A DNA stretch of 39,216 nucleotides from Gammaproteobacteria bacterium (GCA_016194635.1 JACQBC010000028.1:1-39216), one strand, 5' to 3'. Counted from the stretch's first letter, positions 24,083 through 33,573 are shown. The notes: generated from the letters alone by a model not told the origin. Numbers and translations are program-made.

Positions 24083-25729
24083 TTAATTACCTTCACCGAC
24101 CCATTGCTTGACCACTTGCGCGACCCGTTTAGGTTCTTGCACGACCATGGCCTTGGCCATTTGCAAATCGGATTCATATTCGCGGGGTTTAGACAAACGC
24201 GCGGCCGTATCTTGGCCCGAGAGGGTTACCTGATCTTCCTCCAAACCATCGCCACCGCCCGCGGTGACCAGTTTTTTCGCCGCCGGCAGGGTGGATAAAT
24301 TGCGCATCACCGGCCGCAACACCCCAAGCATGATCAGCACGGCGACCAAACCGCCTAAGACTTGCTTGCCTAAGTCCCAGACCCAAGGTTTGTCCAGCAA
24401 CGCGGTGGGTGTCGCCGGCTCCAGCGCCGGTGGCGGGCTAAATTCTGCATTAATAACATTAACCGAATCACCGCGCATGGCGCTAAACCCTACCGCTTCT
24501 TTGACCAGGGCCGTAAACCGATCCAACTCTTCTTTGCTATAAGCGCTGCGTTTCACTTCACCGTTTTCATCGGTGCTGGATTTATTATCCACCACCACCG
24601 CCACTGATAAACGTTTGGTCAGTCCCGGCGATTTACGTTTGTGTACGATGGAGCGGTCTAGTTCATTATTAACCGTTACCCGTACTTTGGATTTAGAAGG
24701 TGGTTGCGCCGCGGCCCCTGTTTGCGGTGGCGCCGAGGCGTTAATTTGTTCCGGGGCTTGCGCGGCCGCGGGCGGCTCATTGCTCAGCGCCCCAGGAACA
24801 CCGCCTTCATTGGCGTTGCCTTGCATACGTTCTTCGATACGCTGCTCACTGCGCACCGCGGGTTGATCCGGATTAAACGATTCCTGGGTCATTTCCACAT
24901 CGGTGAAATCCATTTCGGCGGTCACTTGCGCACGCACCTTGCCGCTACCGACGATCGGCGATAGGATATTTTCGATCCGATCCACATAATCCAATTCGAG
25001 TTGCCGGGTGTACTGGAACTGGCGGGCCGACAAGCCAATACCCCCTTGCGGATCGGTTTTAGATAACAAGTGGCCCTTGTTATCCACCACCGTGACCTGT
25101 TCGCTTTCCATGTTGGGCACGCTCGATGCCACCAGGTGCATGATGGCGCCCACCTGCTCGTCATCGAGTTGCCGACCGTTGTTCATCTCGATCATCACCG
25201 AGGCACTGGCCTTGCGGTTATCGCGAATAAAAGCGGTTTCCTTGGGCAGGGCCAAATGCACCCGAGCGTTTTGTATCGCCGACACGGACATGATGGTACG
25301 CGCTAATTCACCTTCCAGGGCGCGTTGATAACGGGCATTTTGCACAAAATTACTGGTGCCGAACCCTTGCTCCTTGTCTATCAACTCAAAGCCGCTACCG
25401 GTATGATTTGGCAGGCCCTGTGACGCCAGTTTCATACGCGCCTCGTGTACCTTGCTGGAATCCACCAGGATCAAGCCTTTCTCGGTATCCACCTGATAGC
25501 GGATACCTTCCTTGTCCAAGGCCGCGGTGATTTCACCGGCGTCGCGCGCCGACACATTGTTATACAACACATTAAAATTAGGTTTCTGCATCCATAACAC
25601 CATCCCAACCCCCACCGCGATACTCGCCGCCAGGCCGATCAGCAGTCCCAGTTGCCGCACGATCGGCAATTGGGTCATGCCGGTGAACGAGGCATTCATG
25701 GTATCGGTCTTGACGAGTTCATTGGCCAT
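24083..25729 (-). CDS. fliF: flagellar MS-ring protein FliF
   Basis: The 548-residue protein has two membrane segments: residues about 30-48 (LGLLIGLAASIAVGVGMVLWM) and about 450-470 (VLGGLVAVLIMLGVLRPVM). Between them is the periplasmic ring-building region, with YNNVSARDAGEITAALDKEGIRYQVD and SVMIEMNNGRQLDDEQVGAI. The cytoplasmic tail, which binds FliG, is at the end. The ATG at 25729 follows AGGTGATAAC; an upstream GTG is less likely. A Pro/Gln/Ala-rich loop around residues 300-350 is variable in the family. Confidence 0.96.
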   Translation of the reverse strand: MANELVKTDTMNASFTGMTQLPIVRQLGLLIGLAASIAVGVGMVLWMQKPNFNVLYNNVSARDAGEITAALDKEGIRYQVDTEKGLILVDSSKVHEARMKLASQGLPNHTGSGFELIDKEQGFGTSNFVQNARYQRALEGELARTIMSVSAIQNARVHLALPKETAFIRDNRKASASVMIEMNNGRQLDDEQVGAIMHLVASSVPNMESEQVTVVDNKGHLLSKTDPQGGIGLSARQFQYTRQLELDYVDRIENILSPIVGSGKVRAQVTAEMDFTDVEMTQESFNPDQPAVRSEQRIEERMQGNANEGGVPGALSNEPPAAAQAPEQINASAPPQTGAAAQPPSKSKVRVTVNNELDRSIVHKRKSPGLTKRLSVAVVVDNKSSTDENGEVKRSAYSKEELDRFTALVKEAVGFSAMRGDSVNVINAEFSPPPALEPATPTALLDKPWVWDLGKQVLGGLVAVLIMLGVLRPVMRNLSTLPAAKKLVTAGGGDGLEEDQVTLSGQDTAARLSKPREYESDLQMAKAMVVQEPKRVAQVVKQWVGEGN

Positions 25730-25753
25730 TGTTATCACCTATTAACAGGGTAG

Positions 25754-26077
25754 TTACACTTGCATATTCATGATTTCTTGGTAGGCGGAAACCAGTTTAT
25801 TTCTCACCTCCACCATGGCCTGAAATGAAATCCCGGCCTTCTGCATCGAAATCATGACCTCGGCCATTTGCACATTGGGATCGCCTTTCTGGAACGCCTC
25901 GGCCAGCTTATCGGCTTCTTGCTGTTGCGAATCGACCGCCGACAGGGCCTTGGTGAGTAAATCGGTAAATTCCGTGCGTGGAGTCGCGTTTGCCGTGACG
26001 CCTGTGTGGCCCTGCGCCTGCGCGGCCAGAGCGCGCATCTGCACTAATAAGGTATCGGGATTAATCGTAGTGCTCAT
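25754..26077 (-). CDS. fliE: flagellar hook-basal body adaptor FliE
   Basis: The 107-residue protein has the conserved FliE C-terminus: FTDLLTKALSAVDSQQQEADKLAEAFQKGDPNVQMAEVMISMQKAGISFQAMVEVRNKLVSAYQEIMNMQV, given here in its key parts: KGDP, VMISMQKA and VRNKLVSAYQEIM. It joins the MS ring to the rod. I chose the ATG at 26077 because AGGAG precedes it at the right distance; the six-residue extension does not fit. It starts 14 bases after the fleR stop and has no clear sigma-54 site of its own, so it may be read from the fleSR promoter. Confidence 0.94.
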   Translation of the reverse strand: MSTTINPDTLLVQMRALAAQAQGHTGVTANATPRTEFTDLLTKALSAVDSQQQEADKLAEAFQKGDPNVQMAEVMISMQKAGISFQAMVEVRNKLVSAYQEIMNMQV

Positions 26078-26091
26078 CGGAGGACTCCTGC

Positions 26092-27504
26092 TCAAATATT
26101 TTCGGCGAACAATTTATCCGGGATAGCGATGCCGGCCTCGCGCATCCGCGCTAATTTATACCGCAGGGTGCGCTGACTAATACCCAGGCGTTCGGCCGCG
26201 TGTTTGCGGCTGCCCTGGACCGATTGAATGGTGTGCATGATCACATGCCATTCTTTCTGTTTGAGTTCGTCACCCAGGGTCTCGACCGAGTCAAGTTGAG
26301 TAGGTGTAGGTTGAGTAGCTGCAGATTGACTAGACGTTTCGCTATGCAGGTGTGTCCTCGCCGGAGGTGTATGGGATTTTTTCTCCGTCTCAAAACGAAT
26401 TGTCGAGGTATCAAGAACAGTGCCGTCTTGCAAAATCAACGCGCGTTGCAGCACATTATCCAATTCGCGTACATTCCCCGGCCAGGGGTAGTCCAGCAAG
26501 CGGCGTCCTGCCTCATCGGTAATGCGCGGCACAGTGCGTTTTTGTTGCTGGCAATGCCTTTCTAATAAACGCCTTGCCAAGGGCAAGATATCTTGCTGGC
26601 GTTCGCGCAGCGCCGCCACATGCAGCGGGAAAACATTCAAACGATAGAACAGATCCTCACGAAAACTACCGGCGTCGACATAGGCGCGCACATCACGGTT
26701 GGACGTGGCGATGATCCGCACATCGAGCGGTATGGTTTTGCCACCTCCCAAACGCTCCACCTCGCGTTCTTGTAACACCCGCAATAATTTGGCTTGCAGG
26801 GCCATGTCCATTTCGGTAATTTCATCCAGCAACAAGGTACCGCCCTGGGCTTGTTCAAATTTACCGGGCGAGGCCTTATACGCGCCGGTATACGCGCCTT
26901 TCTCGTAACCAAATAAGGTGGCCTCCAACATATTTTCGGGGATGGCGGCGCAATTGATGGCAACAAACGTTTGTGTCGCGCGGGTTGAATGCTGATGAAT
27001 ATACCGCGCCAGCACCTCTTTACCGCTACCGCTTTCGCCGCTAATCATAACGGTGGCGTCGGTTTGTGCCACCCGCGCGGCGATCTGTAGCAATTGTTTA
27101 GACCTTGGATCTTCGGCTAACATTTCGGAATTATCCGCCGAACGGCTGGAGGCATAACGCGACACCATGTTTACCAATACTTGGGCTTCAAAGGGTTTTA
27201 CCAAATAATCCACCGCGCCCTCGCGCATCGCATCCACCGCCTGCTGAATCGTACCGTAGGCCGTCATCAACACCATCGGGATCTGGCTGTGTTCAGCGCT
27301 GATCTTTTTTAATAACTGCAATCCATCCAGGTTGGGCATTTGAATATCGCTGACGATGAGATCGATAGGCTGGTGAAGCTGGCGTAACGCCTCGTGGCCG
27401 TCACCGGTAGGTACTACGTGATAACCCGCCAAGCTTAACGTATCACACAAGGCTTCACGCAATTCAGTATTATCTTCGACGACCAGTATGCGGGTGGTAT
27501 TCAT
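26092..27504 (-). CDS. fleR: sigma-54-dependent flagellar response regulator FleR/FlrC
   Basis: This 470-residue NtrC-type regulator has a receiver domain with phospho-acceptor in LIVSDIQMPNLDG, an AAA+ sigma-54 interaction domain (Walker A GESGSGKE, sigma-54 contact loop GAYTGA, Walker B LLLDEITEM) and a Fis-type helix-turn-helix at the end (KHAAERLGISQRTLRYKLARM). Phosphorylated by FleS, it activates class III genes for basal body, hook and related proteins. GAGGTAACC precedes the ATG. It is 14 bases after fleS, the usual order. The loop is GAYTGA where many activators have GAFTGA, a common variant. Confidence 0.95.
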   Translation of the reverse strand: MNTTRILVVEDNTELREALCDTLSLAGYHVVPTGDGHEALRQLHQPIDLIVSDIQMPNLDGLQLLKKISAEHSQIPMVLMTAYGTIQQAVDAMREGAVDYLVKPFEAQVLVNMVSRYASSRSADNSEMLAEDPRSKQLLQIAARVAQTDATVMISGESGSGKEVLARYIHQHSTRATQTFVAINCAAIPENMLEATLFGYEKGAYTGAYKASPGKFEQAQGGTLLLDEITEMDMALQAKLLRVLQEREVERLGGGKTIPLDVRIIATSNRDVRAYVDAGSFREDLFYRLNVFPLHVAALRERQQDILPLARRLLERHCQQQKRTVPRITDEAGRRLLDYPWPGNVRELDNVLQRALILQDGTVLDTSTIRFETEKKSHTPPARTHLHSETSSQSAATQPTPTQLDSVETLGDELKQKEWHVIMHTIQSVQGSRKHAAERLGISQRTLRYKLARMREAGIAIPDKLFAENI

Positions 27505-27518
27505 GGTTACCTCATTAA

Positions 27519-28742
27519 TTATGCACTGCGGTCCAGCCGCGCGCCTTTGAATTGATCCACGTTATCCGTGGCACTTGGTTGTTGCAGGGCTTTTACCGCG
27601 GGTAATTGCACTACGAACGTGCTGCCTTGGTTAGGGGTTGAATCCACCAGGATCTCACCTTTATGCGCCCGGACAATAGCATGCACCACCGCCAACCCCA
27701 GCCCGGTACCGTCGCCGCGCGTGGTAAAAAAGGGATCAAATATCTTGCTGAGTTGTTCCTCGCTCATACCAGGACCATTATCACTCACCGCGATTTCTAT
27801 GTTATACGGGTTGCTGTGCCGTGCGACCACACGTAACCGTCCTCCGCTGCCCATGGCCTGGATAGCATTGATCGCCAGATTGGTCAAAGCACTCACCAGC
27901 ATTTGCCGATTACCGCTCAAACAACGATCGGTGGTGTCATTGCGCCAACTAAAGTGGGTACGGCTCTGGAATACCTGCGGGTCGATACAGTGTTCGAGGT
28001 CTTGCAACAGTGTGCTGCAATTGAAGGTTTCACTCACGCCCACGCCGCCGCGGGCATACATCAACATGTCATTCACGATATGTTCTAAGTGTGCCAAGCG
28101 TGAATGAATCTTTTGCACAAAACGATCGTGGGCGGCACGGTCCAGCTGTGGATGCTGCAGTTGCGAGCTGTATAACAATGCCGACGCCAGCGGTGTGCGT
28201 ATCTGATGGGCTAAACCCGCCGCCATTTCACCCATCGCCGCCAAACGTTGTTGTTGCGCTAGACGGTCTTGCAAGTGTCGCAGTTCGGTGACATCGGTGA
28301 GTAATAATATCTGCCCCGGTTCGTTGGCCATCGGACAGGTGGCGATCGTGACCCGCCGTCCGTCCACCAGCGACACCTCATGGCCATCATCCCCACGCGG
28401 CGCGAAGGCCCGTTGAATGATCTGCGCCCAGTGGCCGCCGCTTAAGGGTAGGCCCAGTAACTCCGCGGCGACCTGGTTGTATTCCTGCACGCAGCCGCTG
28501 CCGTCGAGCACCACCACTCCGCCGGGTAACACTTGTAACAAAGTCGCGAGGCGTTGGGCTAGGCATTCCTTGGCGGTTAGTTCACGCAGCCGGGCGTCGT
28601 GACTGCACGCCAACTCCTCATTGAGTTCGCCGACGCGCCGTTCCAAGGCGTGATACGACGACGCCAGCTGGACGGATAATTGATTGAAGGTCGCAAACGC
28701 ATCTTGTAATGCCGAAGTCGAGAGTGCGGTTGGAGTTGTCAT
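27519..28742 (-). CDS. fleS: flagellar sensor histidine kinase FleS/FlrB
   Basis: The 407-residue cytoplasmic kinase has a coiled-coil N-terminus, a PAS-like domain (LLQVLPGGVVVLDGSGCVQEYNQVAAELLG), the H box GLAHQIRTPLASALLY (H179 in this numbering) and the ATPase boxes NLAINAIQAMG, VSDNGPGMS and GTGLGLAVVHAIVRAHKG. There is no signal peptide or membrane helix, as in FleS/FlrB. I chose the ATG at 28742; the reading frame extends nine codons upstream. A sigma-54 promoter lies about 50 bases upstream, consistent with FleQ-dependent expression. Confidence 0.94.
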   Translation of the reverse strand: MTTPTALSTSALQDAFATFNQLSVQLASSYHALERRVGELNEELACSHDARLRELTAKECLAQRLATLLQVLPGGVVVLDGSGCVQEYNQVAAELLGLPLSGGHWAQIIQRAFAPRGDDGHEVSLVDGRRVTIATCPMANEPGQILLLTDVTELRHLQDRLAQQQRLAAMGEMAAGLAHQIRTPLASALLYSSQLQHPQLDRAAHDRFVQKIHSRLAHLEHIVNDMLMYARGGVGVSETFNCSTLLQDLEHCIDPQVFQSRTHFSWRNDTTDRCLSGNRQMLVSALTNLAINAIQAMGSGGRLRVVARHSNPYNIEIAVSDNGPGMSEEQLSKIFDPFFTTRGDGTGLGLAVVHAIVRAHKGEILVDSTPNQGSTFVVQLPAVKALQQPSATDNVDQFKGARLDRSA

Positions 28743-28790
28743 ACCACGCCTGCCATGAAAATGATTCACCCGTTGGGATGGATCCCCTGG

Positions 28791-28806
28791 AGCAAGAAGT
28801 ATGCCC
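28791..28806 (-). promoter_or_regulatory. sigma-54 promoter of fleSR
   Basis: On the minus strand GGGCATACTTCTTGCT has GG and GC ten bases apart with a TTGCT minus-12 box, in the 117-base gap between fleQ and fleS. The start site near 28780 gives a leader of about 38 bases. Confidence 0.7.
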
Positions 28807-28859
28807 GTGATTAGCGGGGTATAAAATCAATGAGTTAAACGTGTAGCAGGCAGGAGCGG

Positions 28860-30305
28860 TCAAATTTCTGACAGGTGTTCTTGACGGGTAAAGCCGTATT
28901 TACGCATTTTTTCCACCAGGGTGGTACGGCGCATCTGCAAACGTTTGGCCGCATGCGCCACCACCCCGTCGGCTTCATCCAAGGCTTGTTTGATCAGGGA
29001 ATACTCCAATTGGTTGAGGTGTTCCTTAAGATCCAGCCCATCACGCGGCAAGCGCATCACGCTGGGCAGGTTGGGGTCGATCTTAACCACCGTATCCCCA
29101 TCGCCGGTCTCAACCATTTCATCCTCGCCGGGCTCATCACTCACCACCGCGACACCGCGGAATTTTTCGGGCAAATCGCGCACGTCCACCACCCCATAGG
29201 GGTACATGATCATCAACCGTTCCACCAGGTTGGATAATTCCCGCACGTTACCCGGCCAGGGATAATTCGCCAGGGCGGCAATCGCCGCCGGGGTTAACCG
29301 TACCGAGCCGCGCTGGTCATGCTCCATGCGGGTAATTAATTCCTTGATCAATAACGGCGTATCTTCGCTACGATCGCGCAGCGCCGGCATTTCAATCGGA
29401 AATACATTCAGACGATAATATAAATCTTCACGGAAACGGCCGAAGCGAATTTCAGTTTCGAGTTCGCGGTGCGTGGCCGCGACGATACGTACATCCACAT
29501 GAATACTGCGATTACTGCCTACCCGCTCAAATACCCGTTCTTGAATAACACGCAATAATTTCACTTGCATGGGTAATGGCATATCGCCGATTTCATCCAG
29601 GAACAAGGTTCCGCCCTCGGCCAACTCAAACCTTCCCTGGCGCGCGCTGATCGCCCCGGTGAAGGCGCCCTTCTCGTGCCCGAACAATTCGCTTTCGAGT
29701 AAATCCGGGGGAATGGCGCCACAGTTTACCGGCACAAAGGGTTTATCGCGACGCGAGGAATGATAGTGGAGGTTACGTGCCACGACTTCTTTGCCGGTAC
29801 CCGATTCGCCGAGCACTAATACGTTCGCGTCGGTATCGGCCACCTTTTCGATCAATTTGCGTACTTGGGTGATTTTACGGCTATGCCCCACCAGGCTGCG
29901 AAACAGCATCGGCGTGGCCCCGCTACCCCCCGATTGAGATTCGCGGTACACCTGCGCGAGGTGTAAGGCGTGGATTAGCTGGCGGTGTTTGAGCGGCAAT
30001 TCGATCACGTTGACGATAATCGAGGCCAACTCGTTGGGAATTTGGCTTTTGTCACGCGACGCGGACAACAACAATACTGGGGTAATGGTACCCAGTTCCT
30101 GTTTAATCGCGGCAACGGTCGCGATACAGTCGTTGCGATCATCACACTCGCCCAAGATCACCGTATCGGGTAGCGCATCATCGGAGATTTGGCTCTGCCA
30201 GCCATCACAACGGCCCGAGCCATACACTTCGTATTCGCTGAATTTCAGTAACAATTCCGTTTCGTGACGACGCTCATCATGATTGTCGAGTAACAATATC
30301 GACAT
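28860..30305 (-). CDS. fleQ: flagellar master regulator FleQ/FlrA
   Basis: The 481-residue sigma-54 activator begins with a degenerate receiver domain ([25 protein letters not shown]) lacking the usual phospho-acceptor, as in FleQ. The AAA+ domain has Walker A GESGTGKE, the GAFTGA loop and LFLDEIGDM, and the C-terminal helix-turn-helix is [20 protein letters not shown]. FleQ activates early flagellar operons; in relatives its AAA+ domain binds c-di-GMP and FleN. GCAGGAG precedes the ATG. Its own promoter looks like sigma-70, as expected of a top-level regulator. Confidence 0.96.
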   Translation of the reverse strand: MSILLLDNHDERRHETELLLKFSEYEVYGSGRCDGWQSQISDDALPDTVILGECDDRNDCIATVAAIKQELGTITPVLLLSASRDKSQIPNELASIIVNVIELPLKHRQLIHALHLAQVYRESQSGGSGATPMLFRSLVGHSRKITQVRKLIEKVADTDANVLVLGESGTGKEVVARNLHYHSSRRDKPFVPVNCGAIPPDLLESELFGHEKGAFTGAISARQGRFELAEGGTLFLDEIGDMPLPMQVKLLRVIQERVFERVGSNRSIHVDVRIVAATHRELETEIRFGRFREDLYYRLNVFPIEMPALRDRSEDTPLLIKELITRMEHDQRGSVRLTPAAIAALANYPWPGNVRELSNLVERLMIMYPYGVVDVRDLPEKFRGVAVVSDEPGEDEMVETGDGDTVVKIDPNLPSVMRLPRDGLDLKEHLNQLEYSLIKQALDEADGVVAHAAKRLQMRRTTLVEKMRKYGFTRQEHLSEI

Positions 30306-30335
30306 ACTACTCCTGCACGGTTGGATGGGATAATA

Positions 30336-30360
30336 CCCTGCCTAATGCGAGTGGGCAGGG
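30336..30360 (-). promoter_or_regulatory. hairpin in the fleQ leader
   Basis: CCCTGCC and GGCAGGG form a 7-bp GC-rich stem with an 11-base loop, between the candidate start site (near 30367) and the fleQ ribosome-binding site. It could affect messenger stability or translation of the master regulator. Confidence 0.45.
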
Positions 30361-30373
30361 GCTGCGTAGATAC

Positions 30374-30401
30374 AGCGTAGCAGGGAAATATTTCTTGTCA
30401 A
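30374..30401 (-). promoter_or_regulatory. sigma-70-like promoter of fleQ
   Basis: On the minus strand TTGACA (30401-30396) is a perfect minus-35 box. Sixteen bases on lies TACGCT (30379-30374), a poor minus-10. No sigma-54 site was seen in this gap. Confidence 0.5.
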
Positions 30402-30550
30402 AAAATTGGCACCGCCTCTTTATAAGGTTTTTCGGTGCTGGTTCACACTATCTGATCCAGTGGTACGATGCTTTGTGCAGTTGTGGGTCTACGGTCTGAC
30501 GGGTTCATTAGAACAGAACGGCTGCAGCAAATTGTGCAGTTATACGCGGT

Positions 30551-30946
30551 TTAGTAATGCGCAATCGTCTTCAACTCCGGGTGAGGTTTACTGATATAAC
30601 CGATGGCACCTGGATTGGATTTGATGAAAGCAATCACCTCGGCATCGCCCGACTTCACTTGTGGAATACTGATGCCATCGCGGAAGGATTTTTTAATCCA
30701 CAGGCTGTTGTACTTATCGATGCTGAGTTTGACCACCCTGGCGAGGAAATCGGTTTGTATCAGGGCATTATCCACCAGCACGAGTTTAACCCCGGCGCTG
30801 AGTTGTTTATCGCCGTTATAGATATCGCGCACCTCGTCACTACGAATGCTCAGCGTAGGATGGCTAACAATGTATATCTCGCCCGCCCAAGCGGTTAGAT
30901 GCGCGGCCAGGACGAGGATCAGCAGCAGCGCTTGTCTCGCCTTCAT
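30551..30946 (-). CDS. small periplasmic phosphate-binding-like (PBP) protein
   Basis: The 131-residue protein has a signal peptide (ARQALLLILVLAAHLTAWA) and one lobe-like domain of the PstS/type 2 periplasmic binding class: IYIVSHPTLSIRSDEVRDIYNGDK, a VDNALIQTDFLARVV strand and IKSNPGAIGYISKPHP at the end, the usual closing of such domains. At this size it is only a fragment of a classic PstS; proteins of this short type are commonly annotated as phosphate ABC transporter substrate-binding proteins. The ATG at 30946 follows AAAGGG, 10 bases after the porin stop, so it forms an operon with the porin. Confidence 0.78.
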   Translation of the reverse strand: MKARQALLLILVLAAHLTAWAGEIYIVSHPTLSIRSDEVRDIYNGDKQLSAGVKLVLVDNALIQTDFLARVVKLSIDKYNSLWIKKSFRDGISIPQVKSGDAEVIAFIKSNPGAIGYISKPHPELKTIAHY

Positions 30947-30956
30947 GCGCATCCCT

Positions 30957-32222
30957 TTAGAATGCAACCGCATATTGCACACGGATTTCATTGTAATTCA
31001 AACTCGGCGCAGTGGTTTGATGTTGACGCGTGGTATCGACCTCGAGTTTTAACGAGGTCTTAATGTTCAAATCAAACCGCAGTCCCACGACACTGCGCTG
31101 ATAGGATTGGCCATAGGTCTGGTAGGAAAAGTAAGGGTCGGTGGGATTAAACGAAGCCTTTTCATAACGCGCATAGGGGGTCCAACGACGTTGCACTGTG
31201 ATCCCAAGCTGGGCAAAACCCGCCCAACTGGAGTGATCCCTCGTGGTTAACAGGTCGGCATTATTAAAGTGATAATATTCAGAAATAATTTCCCAATCAT
31301 TGTTATCGTAGACCGCGTACCCTCCCAGCATGGTAAGCATGACGCGCGCGACGCTAACACCGCTGACATAGGCATCAACTTCTTCACGTAAACCATGGAT
31401 ACCTAGACGCAATCCCTCCAGATCGTCTCGAAACTCATAGCCTAGATTTATACCCAGTGCTTTATTAGCATTATCGTCCTTGGCATTATTCATATCCAAC
31501 GCCCCCGCGGTGATCCGGCTGCCATTCGCCACATAAACATCGTAGTTTATTTTATCGGTGCCGTAACGGATATTCCCCGTGGCCCACAGCCCAACGCTGT
31601 GCGCAGGTAAAATTCCGCCCTTGTCCTCGAAGTCCAAGAATTTGGGGCGGGTTAATGCCGTTTGTATTTGCGCGCCATGGTGAAACCCCGTATTCCAATA
31701 TCCGTAGGGGGTATGAAAACGTCCACTCCAGAGGGTTAAGGCATCACTGAAGGCATAACCAAGTTGTAACCGTTCCAGATCAACCCCCACCTCGCCATTG
31801 GCATCGGGTTCCACCAGCGCCTCGATCAAGGCATGGGTCTGATCGCTAAACTGCGGACTCAAATACAAATCCACCCCGCTACTGGAAAAACCCTTTGGGC
31901 TAAGTGCACCATAGTCTCTAGAGGACTTGCCCAGCGTCACATCGGCAAAACCGTGCAAGGGAATACCGGCGTCGGTTTTTTTATTCAATTGATCAATGAC
32001 CTCCGCCAGACCTTTTTCAAGCGCGTCGATCCTTTCCTGCTGCGCCTCCGGCGACATAAGCGCTAATTGCGGATAACCCACCGTCAACGGGACAGGCGCA
32101 GGCAAATGCTGCGTATTTTCTTCTGCGGCCGCGATCGTATTGTGGGAGGCATAGGCGCTAAATCCACTGCTCAGCAAAACCACGATGGGTATGACTACTA
32201 AGACGAAAGACCGATATAGCAT
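30957..32222 (-). CDS. outer membrane porin-like beta-barrel protein
   Basis: This 421-residue protein has a signal peptide (RSFVLVVIPIVVLLSSGFSAYA), a short coiled-coil stretch (EAQQERIDALEKGLAEVIDQLNK) typical of trimeric porins, and then alternating aromatic strands characteristic of an outer membrane barrel (LWSGRFHTPYGYWNTGFHHGAQIQ, YDVYVANGSRI, WEIISEYYHFNNADLL). It ends in Phe (QYAVAF), the outer membrane sorting signal. AAGGAACC precedes the ATG. It sits between pilZ and the small PBP-like gene, all on one strand, inside the flagellar cluster. The substrate is unknown; a small anion is suggested only by the neighbour. Confidence 0.82.
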   Translation of the reverse strand: MLYRSFVLVVIPIVVLLSSGFSAYASHNTIAAAEENTQHLPAPVPLTVGYPQLALMSPEAQQERIDALEKGLAEVIDQLNKKTDAGIPLHGFADVTLGKSSRDYGALSPKGFSSSGVDLYLSPQFSDQTHALIEALVEPDANGEVGVDLERLQLGYAFSDALTLWSGRFHTPYGYWNTGFHHGAQIQTALTRPKFLDFEDKGGILPAHSVGLWATGNIRYGTDKINYDVYVANGSRITAGALDMNNAKDDNANKALGINLGYEFRDDLEGLRLGIHGLREEVDAYVSGVSVARVMLTMLGGYAVYDNNDWEIISEYYHFNNADLLTTRDHSSWAGFAQLGITVQRRWTPYARYEKASFNPTDPYFSYQTYGQSYQRSVVGLRFDLNIKTSLKLEVDTTRQHQTTAPSLNYNEIRVQYAVAF

Positions 32223-32275
32223 GGTGGTTCCTTGGGTAGAGAGTTAATTACCGCGTTGTTTACCCCGCGCTTAGA

Positions 32276-32797
32276 TCACGACACGGGGGGTGATTCGCGC
32301 CGTGATCTCGCAACATACTGGCGGTGTTGCCGGAATACCCAGCGCTGCCATGCGGTTTCGTCCGTCTCGCTGGCATGCTGCAACTGCAACGTAACCCAAT
32401 CCGTCAGTCCGGGAACCACCACCCCGCACAGGTATAGCGGTTGTGGCAAGCTGGGGTCCAGCACCAGTTGCACGCTGAGCACCGTGCCCGGTGTAACCGG
32501 TTGGGTGCTTGGCCATGCAAGACTTGCAATCGACACACGTAATCGAACCGGTAGTAAGCCGGGAACCCTGGACTGCACCACTTGGGTGACCAGAGCAAGC
32601 AATAAATTCAGCTTAGCTTCAACCCGCAGTAAGCCATCCTGTTTATGTATCGGCTCGGTGCGTGGCGCAACTTCGGCACAACTGTCCGCGATGCTGTACA
32701 CCAAGGCATTGGTGGGCTGTTGTCTATCACACGCACCGGCCGGGCTTATTTGCCAGGAAAATGGCAGGACGAGGTCTACTGTTAATCCCGTAGTCAT
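32276..32797 (-). CDS. PilZ-like protein of the flagellar cluster
   Basis: The 173-residue soluble protein resembles the atypical PilZ proteins that follow fliT in gammaproteobacterial flagellar clusters: strands VEAKLNLLLALVTQVVQSRVPG, VRLRVSIASLAW and VSLQLVLDPS-like SVQLVLDPSLPQPLYLCGVV, then a terminal helix WQRWVFRQHRQYVARSR. The RxxxR and D/NxSxxG c-di-GMP motifs of classic PilZ are not present in standard form. It may tune flagellar assembly or motility by c-di-GMP; this is inferred from place and fold. It follows fliT by 25 bases. The start codon has only a weak ribosome-binding site. Confidence 0.6.
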   Translation of the reverse strand: MTTGLTVDLVLPFSWQISPAGACDRQQPTNALVYSIADSCAEVAPRTEPIHKQDGLLRVEAKLNLLLALVTQVVQSRVPGLLPVRLRVSIASLAWPSTQPVTPGTVLSVQLVLDPSLPQPLYLCGVVVPGLTDWVTLQLQHASETDETAWQRWVFRQHRQYVARSRRESPPVS

Positions 32798-32822
32798 GCA
32801 TTAATGTCTAGATAACATTGGA

Positions 32823-33140
32823 TCAGCTATAACTATGATATTCCCGTACCGCACGTTGCCCCTGGAATGCCGCAGCGAGTTGGATCTCAAGTTGTTGTCG
32901 CGCCGTATCACCCAGCGCCATGCACTGTTTGTCTAAACCCACGACCTGTTGCAGGGTCTGGGCAACCAGGTTCAATGCCTGTGGCATTTGTGGGTGTTGA
33001 AAAAGAGCGGTTAAAGCAAGTTGCCGCTGCTGCTCGACCTCTAGCATGGCTTCCCACGCGTCTTGCCGCGCTAGCTGTAACAGGTATTGGGTTAAACGTA
33101 ACACCTTATTGGCCGTTTGCTGCAGGGATAAATACTGCAT
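32823..33140 (-). CDS. fliT: flagellar export chaperone FliT-like protein
   Basis: This 105-residue all-helical protein has the size and pattern of FliT: an opening helix (SLQQTANKVLRLTQYLLQLARQDAWEAMLEVEQQRQLAL) and Gln-rich following helices. FliT keeps the cap protein FliD soluble and aids its export. Its ATG lies four bases beyond the fliS stop. FliT sequences are weakly conserved, so position between fliS and pilZ carries most of the weight. Confidence 0.78.
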   Translation of the reverse strand: MQYLSLQQTANKVLRLTQYLLQLARQDAWEAMLEVEQQRQLALTALFQHPQMPQALNLVAQTLQQVVGLDKQCMALGDTARQQLEIQLAAAFQGQRAVREYHSYS

Positions 33141-33144
33141 CGAT

Positions 33145-33573
33145 TCAGGCCGGCGCGGTGGATTTTTTCGGCGGGTTATGCATATCCGCCGGCACCGCCT
33201 CCCAGGCGGTTTTGATCGAACGCAGCAACGAACTCACCTCGTCCAGCATATCAGGGTTGTTTTCCAGATTAGCGCGCAATAAGCGTTGCGCCATGTAGTC
33301 GTATAAATCGTCTAGGTTCATGGCAATGTCACCACCATGGTCTTTATCCAAACTGGCGCGCAGGCCATCGATAATTGATATCGCCCAGCTGATGTGGCTA
33401 CCTTTATGGGCGATGTCCTTGCGCAGCATAAACCCCTTCGCCATGGCGATCTTTTCCAACGCGCCATTCATTAACATATGAATCAAGCGGTGAGGATTAG
33501 CCGCTTCCACTGCCGACACCACGCCTACCTGGCCATATTGTTTCACCGCGCTATGCAATTTAGCCATGTTCAT
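33145..33573 (-). CDS. fliS: flagellin export chaperone FliS
   Basis: This 142-residue protein matches FliS: YGQVGVVSAVEAANPHRLIHMLMNGALEKIAMAKGFM, SHISWAISIIDGLRASLDKDHGGDIAMNLDDLYDYMAQRLL, and ANLENNPDMLDEVSSLLRSIKTAWEAV are present in family order (shown here only in part: NPHRLIHMLMNGAL and LYDYMAQRLLRANLEN). FliS binds the flagellin C-terminus until export. AGGAG lies seven bases before the ATG. It follows fliD by 66 bases and is coupled closely to fliT. Confidence 0.95.
   Translation of the reverse strand: MNMAKLHSAVKQYGQVGVVSAVEAANPHRLIHMLMNGALEKIAMAKGFMLRKDIAHKGSHISWAISIIDGLRASLDKDHGGDIAMNLDDLYDYMAQRLLRANLENNPDMLDEVSSLLRSIKTAWEAVPADMHNPPKKSTAPA

Noticed and set aside
30409-30438. GCACCG and CGGTGC inverted pair upstream of fleQ
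   Set aside because: Six-base arms far apart; no tail and no clear partner function.
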